From Poecilobothrus nobilitatus (Eukaryota > Arthropoda > Insecta > Diptera > Dolichopodidae), in contig OX352773.1 in NCBI GenBank assembly GCA_947095535.1, positions 268,762,515-268,826,514 of the forward strand: a DNA stretch of 64,000 nt, in the 5' to 3' direction. Position numbers and translations under genes: made by a program. The notes below the pieces were generated by a model, which worked only from the letters and a program-made list of their open reading frames with translations, had not been told where the DNA came from and did no database searches. Shown here in pieces: positions 36,471 to 48,300 of the stretch. Position 1 is the first letter of the stretch, and every line of letters starts with the position of its first letter.

Positions 36471-37160
36471 AAGAACAACAAGGAATAGTGCAGAGTTGAC
36501 TATGTCAATTGTAGGATTCACGCACGAACACAAAAAAGTTTTTTCCATAAAATTTTATTATAAGTATATATTTCGAAATCGAAAACCAGGAACTGCATGA
36601 CAGAAATTACGGAATTGTATAACAGATACTCCAAACCATTAAACTAAACGAACCATATATTATGGAAAATATTACCATAAAACTTGATTATCTTTAGCTT
36701 TATTAAGGATGACGATATGGGAATATAAATATCGTAATTAATCGAACGAATTGCATTAGACTAACCAAATTTCATAGCAGTCGATGGTATAAAACTTAAA
36801 CATTTTTTGACATAATTTCAGTTACCTAACTTGATTGAAAAGTAAATTATTATTTATTATTATTTATAAAAAAAAAAACAAGAAATTGTGTGGCAGTTAC
36901 TCTGACCAGCCGGTTTGCTCTGATAGCAAAACTTGAATTTATATTGAAAAAAAATGGTAAAAACTTCAGAATCCTAGCTCCATAATTTTTTAAGTTATCA
37001 AAGGGAGCCTCGTAACTAAATTTTCTTAGAATTCAATCCTAAGCAAGAATATGAATATACCAGAGATGAAAATTTTTCCATATCTATCTCGTCTTCTTTA
37101 AGGTGTCACAAACGTAATGGCAAATTTATTATATCCTTAAATAAATATTTCATTAATATA
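36471..37160 (-). mobile_element. HINE family A, degraded copy
   Basis: Right to left: TATTTAAGGATATAATAAATTTGCC, ATTACGTTTGTGACACCTTAAAG, then GAGGCTCC.., GGAGCTAGGATTCTGAAG near 36960-36990 and GTAACTGCCACACAATTTC. At the left end it has CAATTGACATAGTCAACTC then TGCACTATTCC, the family tail with a GTTGAC/GTCAAC-type stem. The 5' motif itself is damaged. Confidence 0.55.
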
Positions 37161-38459
37161 TAATCTCTCTAACATTTTTCAAAATATAATATTTTTCAGT
37201 TTTAGATTTATTTTAAAATTTGATTTGTTGACTGATGCATTTGAATACGTTAAGGTAAAGGTTCTATTTTTAATAAAAGAAAAAGAATTTCTGAAGATGT
37301 AGGTATTCTATAATATATATATAAAACAATTACGATTTTGCAATACGCATACACACACGCTATAATAAAATTTAATGGGCAGAACTGTAGATGTTTATAA
37401 GATTAAGAATTTACTTAAAGGTTTAACTCGAGTTGTTGACTTAGCAAAATACAAAGCAAAAATTTCTTTCCATATAATTTAAACCCAATTTTAACTCTAA
37501 ATAATATTATTTCAAAAATATTGAATTTGTTTGTTTTTTCTTTTTTTACCATTTTTCTACCTATTTAATTTCATATTTTTTACTTACATATTTCCATTAC
37601 CTTTTATTTAATTTCAAAAGAATATTAACAAAATAAGAAAATGGATAATAATTACTGCTGAAAATTTCTTTAATCTTTTCTATTTATGTAAACATGCCAA
37701 ATACACTTTCAATCCCTATACCTTAATGGGAAATCAGATCCTTTTGATATAATAAACTTATTTCATCCACTTTACTTATTATTTTTAATTTTGTTTTTTT
37801 TTTTTCTTTAAATTAACCATGAAAGTAAAAGGATTAACAATGCGTATAAAAGTAAAGAAAACAAAATTGACTAAAAACGAACAAAATAGTTAAAAAATGC
37901 AATTAAGAAGCGAAGTAGTTGTTAAGTGGATCTAAAATTTTTAAAATAAAAGAATTTCATTATCATTTCAATTGAATTTTGTTTTCATTGTAGAACCGTA
38001 GAAGATTTGTATTTAGAGGAAATTTAGGTGAATGATTCATCATTCATCATTCAGAGCATTCGCCATCACAATTTCTACATATATAGCAAAAAAAATTGGT
38101 TTTATTGTCTTATTTCAAAATGCTATATACATATTTACTATATTTTCATAATCTTTCTTTAAATGGAAATTTATATATTAGCAAAAATAAATAAAAAAAA
38201 TGTATAACTGTAAAATGAAAAAATGTAAATCAAAGATTTTCAATATGAATAAATCAATAATTGATATATATTTTATTTTTGAGATCGAATCTGATCTTCA
38301 GAACATGAAAAGGAAAAGTAAAACATAAATAAATTAAAGAAAACTAAAGAAAATTACATTATAAAAAATTTATTTGCTATTTAAAAGGCTCAAAAACAAA
38401 TTTCAGATACATTTGGTAACAAGGCAGTTTTGTTTGGTAATATAGGGATTGGAAGATAA
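37161..38459. other. AT-rich flank of the dynein gene
   Basis: Searched on the minus strand for the expected last dynein exon (about 75-80 codons beginning after a Gly and containing a Trp-Asp pair and a Leu-rich end). None was recognised. AT-rich, with a small ATTCATCATTCATCATTCA repeat near 38034-38052. Confidence 0.4.
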
Positions 38460-38552
38460 ATCCAATTAAAGAAGTTGCAACTTATACTGTATTTGAATTA
38501 GCACTTCTTCAGTTAATCCATCATGTGTTTAACCACTCGACCACCGAGGCCT
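38460..38552 (-). repeat. tRNA-like SINE head
   Basis: Minus-strand sequence begins GGCCTCGGTGGTCGAGTGG TTAAACAC, a good tRNA-type start and A box, and continues to a weak B box GCTAATTCAAATACAG. The start resembles the head at 12613 (GGGGCCTCCGTGCCCTAGTGG), suggesting one SINE family. Confidence 0.5.
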
Positions 38553-39181
38553 AAAAATTTCTCAAAAATTATTTTTAAGATAAAAAATTGCATACTTTTA
38601 GGATAACATTTCATTTCTATTTTACTTATTTTTTATATATTTAAAGAATTCTGTAAATTATATAAAGAAATAATAATTTTTTCAAACAATTTGTAATAAC
38701 AATAAAAATTCTCCCACATACTTTTTTAGTATCAATATACTCAAGAACTAAAAGTTTAATTAATACCAATATATCCAGTCTATATGCATAGAGATATTTA
38801 TTAGATCCCATTAGTCTGATTACTCTGTTTTAAAATTAGCAATAGTTTCCTTTCTCTATATTTCACAGAAGAATTAAAAAATACAATTTTTGGCGGACTG
38901 CAATTTATTCTTAAGATAATTCGTAAAATCATTTTAAACAAAAAGCAACAAAAATTAAACAACAACTTATAATTATTATATCATATTATAAAATGAAATA
39001 ATAATTAAATATTATTATCATTTTACATCAAAATTCTTACAATTTTGCAGTTAAATTTATAAATAAAATACATAAAAATAAAATATATATATATAAATAT
39101 AAATATAAATATATATAAAGTGAAAACAAATTTTGCCTTTCTGTTTTTTTGTTTTCTATTTTATTTATCTTAAATATTTAC
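38553..39181. other. AT-rich intron/flank left of the last visible dynein exon
   Basis: Begins, in the dynein direction, with the GTAAATATTTA donor of the exon at 39182-39314, so at least this part is intron. No downstream exon was recognised. Confidence 0.5.
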
Positions 39182-39314
39182 CTTCTAAAAACAATCCATG
39201 TACATAGACTCCTTCGGTTGGATAATCTGTAATATCTTCTTTAACAAATCGAGTTATTTGATTTTGTAATACAACTGAATCTAAAGCCCATCCTTTATGT
39301 GCTCGTGTTACTTC
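39182..39314 (-). CDS. DNAH5/8: Dynein exon: C-terminal domain, last one visible
   Basis: Acceptor [53 protein letters not shown] plus the first base of a Gly codon, donor GAAG/GTAAAT. The family normally continues for about 75-80 residues after this Gly. Confidence 0.93.
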
Positions 39315-42300
39315 CTGAATAAAGTGCAAGAAAGAAAAAGAAAAAAATCAAGAGGAAATAAAGAGAAACACAAAATAAAAAAAAAATTTTTTTTTTATTT
39401 AACAACTTTTCTTATTCTTTTTCTTTCAAAAATAAATATTTTTTTTAAAACGGATATATATTTTTTTTTTCTTAATATATATATATTATTTAAATATACG
39501 TATAAGTATTAAGTAAGAATGTATATTTTGGAATCTACAAAGGAGCATAATTTAAAGTAACAGAGTAGGAAATTCAGTATAATACAAAATATAACAAAAT
39601 ATGGCAGTATGTTAAACCAAAAGTTTTTAAACGCGCACACTTTCAAAAAAACAATAAAAACATTTTAGAATTGTGTCTACTTTTGAACCAACATTTCATA
39701 TTTTTTTTTTTTTGGAATTTTTGGGTATGAAAATAATATGAAAAACCAACAAACACTTTCTTAATTTTAAGGAAACTCTATATAATTATGAAAAGTCTTT
39801 AACACATACAAAACGATAATGTTGGAGCTTTAATTTTTGTGTCTTTCTTTAAACAAAATTTTATAGGTGTTCAGGTTACTAGTTTAGAATAGATATTAAA
39901 TGGAGGCAAGTACAAAAACTAAGGTATTTTATAGGTGAAAAAACTTTTTCTAAGGTTACTTATGCTTATTGTCAAAGATCTTCCTTCTTTCAAAATTCTG
40001 GCAACTGCATTAACAAAATTTTCATTTCAGATAACATTAAATTTAAAAACCTATTTAAAAAAAAATAATTAAGCTTAATTCTGATTTATAAAACTTAAAT
40101 TTTCTGTGGTTCGATGTTTTTAGATTGGAAAAAATATTCAAAAAGGACTTAAGATATAAATGTTTAAAAATAGAGCTTTATTCAACTTTGAGCTACTGCA
40201 GTTTTTTAATGGATGCTCCATAACTACACTACATAAAAAAGTTGTCTATTATTATAATTTTTTTTTTTTAAGATCTAAACATAATTAAATTTACATTGCA
40301 TTGTTTTAACTTAAATGATGTAGAAATTCTGCAAACGCACACATAGTGAAATAGACGCGCAGTCAGACATAATACAGAGATAAGCATAATATACATACTT
40401 TTGAACATTTGTTTATGTCCCAAAACTAAAATACATAAAAATACATGTTTATGTGAATATTTTTATGGTGTCCCACAACAAATTTGGCAATGAGCAGATT
40501 ACGAAAAAAATTCTATTTCTAACGGTTTTCCGGTCCTCAAAGTTTTTCGTATATGTTTAAAAAGAGAATCATTTGTTTTTACATCTATAACGTATGAATC
40601 TGCTTTAATATTTTCGATCTGTTATTGTTTGAAATTTTCCAAACTGTCATCTTTAACTTATGTCATCAAAATTTATAACATATATTTTACTGTTTTCGAG
40701 AAATTTTAATATAAACTTGCTGTACTCCAATAAATTTAAATATCTTTATAAGAAATCAATTTCAATTGAAGTACAGGAAGTTGATATAAATTTTGGTCAC
40801 CAAAATTGATATATAAATTTTGGTGACATAAATTAAAGCTGAGAAGAAATTTTAAAATGAAATAAAATTTCTAGATTAAAAATGGTGTTTTTATGAAAAA
40901 AAAAATTTTCTTTTGTAAATAAAATAATAGGAAAAATTTTTAAACTTTATATATTGCATATGGAAAAAGATATGATTTCAACAGATACACAAAACACTTT
41001 TAGCACCATTTTCTCAAAAACCGTTAGAAGTAAACAGCCTTTTTCCGTAGAATTTTCTGTTTTTTAGATATCCCGTATCATATTCTGTACTTATGAAGGG
41101 ACACCCTGTAGAATAGATAACAATATGAACATCGAAGAAACTAAGACGAAAAACCGAATAAATATTATATTTGATTTCAGCAAAACTTTAGAGAATATCT
41201 TAAGAAATATTTAGAAAAAGAAATATTTTTTTTTATTTTATTTTAAAATTCCTAAGAGAAGTGAAAATGAAAATATTTAAAAGTATATTTAATAAGAAGC
41301 AATAATGAATACCGTACTACTTATATAGTAAATGATTTAACACACGTTTTTACTTTTATATCTTGTTAAAACTTTAAGAAAATTAATGCAATATAGAAAA
41401 CTGTATTTAATATTTTGAATAAATGAACTTAATTTTAATATTAGCATATAACTTTTTATAAAATTTGCATATTATTTATTTAAAAAATAAATATATGTTT
41501 ATATAATATATGTTTATATAGCCTATAGCCGGAATTTATGAATTTAAAAAATTAAATAACTATAATATGAAAATTTCTTTTAAATCTGTAGGTATCGCTG
41601 AAAGAACTATTTAAAACACATCTAAAGTTATCTGTAGAATGAAAAAAAAAATATAAATAAAAAAATCAAAACTTAAGTTTAATTGTATATTCTTAGCACC
41701 TTGTAATTTCATATTCTTATCACCTTTGTTCTTAACAACAAAAACTTATTACATCTCTATTAAAAGTCTCTATTTCTAATATAAACTCATTTCCTTAACA
41801 AATTATTTTAGAAAGAATAATATATCCTTAACTAATAACATCACAAAGTCATATAACATCATAAAATTCCTCAGTGACTGTAAATACAATTGGTAAAAAG
41901 AAAAATATTCTTTTATCATAAATAATGATAGTTTTAGTTATATCGAATCAAGTTCACTTTTCGGTAATACATCTAGGTTAACAATTACAATATTTATAAT
42001 GCAAACTACATTACATTATATAGAAAAGAAAACATAAAACAAATAACACAAAAATTTTTGAAGTAAGAATAGATAATCTAATGACGTTTAAAAGTGAAAA
42101 TATATCTATATATATTTGTAGAGTAAAACATAAAGATATTCGTGCTCATTTAGTTCATAATCTATTTAAACAAAGCTTTCTTCTTAGTAAATTTCCAAAA
42201 TAAAAAATTCAGAAAATATTTCTATTAATTTTATTCAATCGATTCGTTCGCATATCTGTTAATAAAACTGCATACAGTTTGAGATAAAACAGTGAAATTT

Positions 42301-45300
42301 TATCCGCTTAGATAAATATGATTAAAAACTTAATTTTGTTAAACAAGTTTTTACTTAGCCTTTTAAAAAAGTCAAATATTCAAATGATTATAGTCCACCC
42401 AAGGTTTACTGGATATTTTTGAATATGAAAGGAAATTTACTAAGCTTTAAAAATCATGTAGTATAATTTTCAATTTGAAATTAAAACTTACTGTTATTAT
42501 AATTTTGCTAAATATAGAACGTATCGTAATCTAGCAAATGGTAACAAATATAGAAACCTCAAATTCGAAAAAAATAATATTATTAAATATTAGCATAAGT
42601 TTAAAAGCAAGTTTATAAAAAATTTTAAATTTGTTATTTTTAAAAACCAGTTACTTCAACACCTCAATTAAATCATGTGTCTTTAGTATCTTGCGCATGT
42701 GTAAGGAGAAGGAAGTGGTGATCATTCATTTTTCGTAATTAATTTTTTCACAGAAATAGAAAACTTAATGCAATTGTCGTTTTAAAAATGTGTGCCTACA
42801 AAAACTCTTGATTCTACTTACTGCCTTGCTTTTCTTCTTTTTTGCTATTAGGTAAATGAAAAATAATAAATTTAGGTACACCATTCCTAATTCCTAATTC
42901 ACAATATGATATTTGATTTTTTATGTACGGAGCTCACATTATGTAGAATTAATTGTGTTAAAGAATGGTACAGAAATGACAAAGTTTTTAATAATAATAA
43001 GATAAGACAATAGCCCTAACTATAATGGTCTTAAGATATCTTAAGACAAGCTGTCAAATTTGATTAAGATTGTTTAAGATATACTGTCAAGGTTAAACGA
43101 ATTTTAAGGCCAACTATACAATAGTCTTAGGCAGTCTTAATAAATTATATTTAAAAATAATGTTCAATCTACTGGAGTTCAACATTTCTAACATTTGAAT
43201 TACATATCACCACACGTCATTTTTTATTTTGGAGTTAATCACCTAAAACAGATATATTGTATAGGCACATATTACAATATCCTTAGCAACTTAAAAAATG
43301 TTCTATATAGAGTACATATTCTAAAAATATTATTTATTTTGTAGCCATAGAATTGCTATATTAGAATTACAAAGTTCCATCTACAATGACCGTAGTTTGT
43401 TAGATGGAACCCTGCAATTCCAATGTAGCGGAATGTAAGTTCAAAATAAAATTTACCTGTCTCATAGCTGTTAAAAAGCCCTGAGGATTGAAAAATCCAG
43501 TCATCCAAAATACCTTAATTATAAAAAAAACAAAAAACATAAATACAAATTTTCAGATATACTGAGGTCCAATTTACCTTTGGTCTATCTGTTTGACACC
43601 AAGTACGAAATTGTGTATTTCGTTCCAAAAGTTCGGTATACCAAAAACCTAATGTTGTTGATTCCCATGATATCTTAAATAAATGTTCAATTAAAATTTA
43701 TGGTAAATTAATTCTTTAAAATAAAAACCATTTAATAAACAATCTAAAAGTAAATGTCTAGACAATAAAAGAAACTTTTAACTAAAGAAAATTTTATATC
43801 TTATAATATCATAATTTTATAATTAAAATAATTTAGTGCAGTTGATTAAGCTTGCTTATTTTTAATATTGGATATTATTGTATTGGATAGAATAAGATAT
43901 TAGTTATTACTTAAACTTAAAAAAATTATTGTCTATTACATCTCTTCCAACATCATCACTTCCAACATACCCCTCATCTATTCTATAATATTGTTCAGCA
44001 TTTTCCAAAACAAAAAAAAAATGCAAATAAAAGAAAACGAATTGAAGGCTTCTGCTATAGAAATTCTATCAAGATATTAAAATTGTAATATTTAAATTAT
44101 ATATAAATTTAAATAACCGAATAATATTTTATTTCTTTTCAATAATTTTTTTAAGTCAGATCTAAATTTTAAAGTCTAAAATTACAATTGATGAATTTAT
44201 TTTAACATTTTCATCCTTTACAAAAATAACAATTCATATTTTTTTGATTTTTGTTTTTCAAAATATTAATGGTTGTAACATTCTTTATATATGTATGTAA
44301 ATGAATGAAAGTTAAATACATTAAAGTTCACAGAGTTTACATTAAAGTTCACATTCCGTACCCCTTTTGACCTTTAATATTTATTAAACTTTTTTATCAG
44401 TTTTTTTAATATTTATTCTTTTCAAAAACGAGGAAGAATACAGTAGAGTAGAATGTGTCAACTTTGGGATACCCACATTGACATAATAACATATACTGTT
44501 TCCAAAATACTTGGCCATTCTTTACAAAATTACAGATGTTTTTCTTAAATAAGAACCGAGATATATTTATGTAAATTTGATTTGTATAACAGATACTCGA
44601 ACCTGTTGCCTCTAACCAACTAAATTTTGCAAAAGTTGTTATTATAGAACTTGACATCTTTTCACAAAATTTTAGATATTTACACTGAGTTATTTCCATA
44701 TAAAGAAAGAAGTTGTGCGGCAGCTACTCGAACCCCCTACCGAACTTGCTAAATTTAAAGAGCGAAACTAACAATTTAACAAAAGTAGAATAGTAAAAAT
44801 TGCACAATCCTATCTCCTTTATTTTTTTGAGTTATCTTGCGGACGGACAGACCGGTGACTCAGAATTGGATTTAAGATCCGATCCATAGACTTGAGTTTA
44901 TATTTATCTAGAGTCATTTAAGGTGTCACAAACGTAATGGCAAATGTATTATACCCTTGAACATACGTTCATACCGGTATAAAAATAACACAGTGGTGAC
45001 AAGTTAAAGATAAAATAAATACATGAAAATTCTACATCGTAAGCTGCAAGATCCCTACATGGTTCCAAATCCCGCGCAGCAATTTGTCTAAAATGTATTA
45101 CAAATTTATATGGCTCAACCACCTTTTTATCACATTTTCTTTTACTATTTTTTTATACCCTACACATTAAGTCTAGGGTATATTAACTTTGGTATGGTGT
45201 TTGTAACCACCAAAAGGAAGCGAGTTAGGTATAGACATGTATATATATTCTGAATCAAGATCACCTCAGGAGTCGATTTAGCGACGTCCGTCCGTCCGTC

Positions 45301-48300
45301 CGTACGCACGATAACTCAAAAAATAATGATGCTATCTTGATGAAATTTATACTGTAGGTTAACAATGACTAAGGTAAGGCGGGTATTGTAAATGGGCGAA
45401 ATCGGACCATGCGTTCGAGTACCTCCCATACAACTCCCAAAACCGAATACGCATATCTTCGAAATTAATAAAGATAGAAACTTAAAATTTTGTACGAGGG
45501 TACTGTTTCCTAAATCCCTGATTTGCTTAAAATTTGAGATGAATTGGAGTGGTCGTTCGGGTACCTCCCATACAAATCTCAAGCATATATTCGAAATTAA
45601 TAAAGATAGAAACTTCAAATTTGGTACTAGGGTGTTGTGTCCTGAATCCCTTATTTGTTGAAAATTTGAGATGAATTGGAGGAGGTGTTCGGGTACCTCC
45701 CATACAACTCCCAAAACCGAACAAGTATATCTTCGAAATTAATAAAGATAGGAACTTCAAATTTGATACGAGGGTGCTGTTTCCTAAATCCCTCATTTGC
45801 CTAAAATTTGAGATGAATTGGAGTGGTCGTTCGGGTAGCTCCCATACAACTCCCAAAACCGAACAAGCATATCTTCGAAATTAATAAAGATAGAAACTTC
45901 AAATTTGGTACTAGGGTGTTGTTTCCTGAATCCCTCATTTGTCCAAAATTTAAGATGAATTAGAATGGTTGTTCGGGTATCTGCCACACAACTCCCAAGA
46001 CCAAACAAGCATATCTTCGAAATTAATAAATATATAAACTTAAAATTTGATATAAGAATATTCTACCCTGTGGATGTCTCTAAAATTTGAGATGAATTGA
46101 GGTGGTGGTCCGCGTGCCTTCACATACTTCCCAAGACCTAAGAAACTTATTTTCGAATTTAATAAAGATAGAAATCTGAAATTTTGTACAAAGGTTGTAA
46201 AAGCATTTATTTTTTTAGCTTAGTTATATTAAATACTTAACTAAAATAACTTATGGATTTTTAATTTAATTTGAATTTTTTAGGTGTAAGGTATAAATAA
46301 GTCGGTTACATCGACTTACTGTTACTTTTACTTGTTTTTTATAATTTTTCTTAAATTTAAAACATCACTTAAATTTTATTTTTTTATAAACAATTTTTAA
46401 TATTTTGAAGTTGAATTGTCAAAAATAAAATGACGATAAACCGGGAACACTTTAAGCAAATCGGACAAAAAATATTGTTTAGAATAAAATCCACTGCATG
46501 ACGAGTCACCAGATCAAGAACAACGTTGAAAAGTTATATCTTAATAATATCTTAACTGATCGTGCAACCAAATACATAAACACAACTAAAAATAATTGCT
46601 ACAAACCGAACAAAGTAGAAGAAATTTGTAAAATCCACCTTTTCAAACTAAAATTTAAAGAATTTCATAAGAAGAAGTATAGCTAACAAACCGTTTATGT
46701 GAAGATGTGAAAGTTTCCAGTGATGTACAAATCACATTCGTTTTGTGGAAACAGTTTCTTAATTTAATAACTTTATTCTCATTCAGTTTTCCGTTTTAAA
46801 CAATTATAAAATTTAAATTCGTCCTATTGCTCATTTTCATAGTACCTATACAAATATTCATTACTAATATTCGCCCGCCCCTCGAAATTGCAGTTGTTTT
46901 AATAAGCAAGTGCAATTCACGCAATCAATAACAAATATTCGGAATTTTTTACATTTACTCTATCAAATGTATGTATATGATAATACTCAATTTTATTTTA
47001 TTTTTGTTTTATTATTGTTTTTTTTTCTTATTTATACGTTGAACTCGAAATTTGAGATTGTTTGATTAAGAACTTTCGTCAACTATAATTATCTGTAGCT
47101 AATATTTATAATTTTTTTAATTAACTCTAACTAATAAGTATTTGGTAGCCCAAATTTATGTATTTAGAAGAAAAAGCAAAAACAAAAAGGCAAAATATAA
47201 ATTCAACGGAATCTTTACATGGGTTTTTTTATACAAATGGAAAATTAATAATGAAAATCAAAAAATTTTGGAAAAATATTGATATTGTAAGATGGCTGTA
47301 CTGAATATTTATCATTTAAAGCAAAAAAAATGAGAGTCGGTTGGTAAATAATTGAGTAGAAGCGTTTTAAATGTCTATCATTTACAGATTAAATGTTATG
47401 ATATACATGGCGATTTTAAATTTCTGTTGAATTTTAGATAACTACCACAACATTTTTTACCAAAAAATTTACTTGTAAATGTGAATACATAATTGGCAAA
47501 TTATTATACCATTTGAGAAAACTGAAGGAAAATTAGTTTTTAAATTTAAATTTAAATTTTATATTTTACAAAAGGGCAAAAGAAATTGAATAATACATTT
47601 TGCAAAACTAAAATTTTGAACAAAAGATTTATTTCACAAACCACATTTTGCAAAAAATCATTTTACAAAATGTTTTAAGATTTCTCTAATTAAATGGCGG
47701 CAACATTCACTTTTAAATTCATTGTTGTTGAAATATGGATTTCTAAAAATATAATTTAGAGGGATTTTAGAAACTTTTTTTCAAATTCAAAATTCGACAT
47801 TTTGCTAACTTTTATTATATGGTTCAGATAAAGCCCCCAAAAATCGTTTAAACTTAATACGACACAACCGTAAAATTTTGAAACCTTTTTCTTCCGGATC
47901 TGGGCCATTCCCGCCTTAGGAGCAATTAATAATATAAAACTTAAATCTTTACAAAATTTCTTTTAATACTTTTTTATTCTATTTTATTAAACATTTTTGC
48001 TCTTAACCTCATAGAGTTAAATTTTTGTATTCAACAGAAATTTAATTTTTATACCCTACACCTAAAGTATAGGGTATATTAACTTTGGTATGGTGTTTGT
48101 AACCACCAAAAGGAAGCGAGTTAGGTATAGACATGTATATATATTCTGAATCAGGATCACCGCCGGAGTCGATTTAGCGATGTCCGTCCGTCCGTCCGTC
48201 CGTACGCACGATAACTCAAAAAATAATGATGCTATCTTGATGAAATTTATATAGTAGGTTACTAATTACGAAAGAAAGGCTAAGTTCGAATCTGGACAAA

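Noticed and set aside
45010..45090. Possible dynein exon in the 11-kb intron
   Set aside because: Its minus-strand translation has no dynein similarity, and the flanking exons already join in frame with the expected family sequence. The patch looks like a SINE remnant.
45316..46008. ORFs of 71-132 codons on both strands
   Set aside because: Frames running through the ~140-bp repeat units of the family B copy at 45155.
46498..46686. 62-codon frame, less AT-biased
   Set aside because: No recognisable family, no promoter or splice context; kept only as a note in the intron entry.
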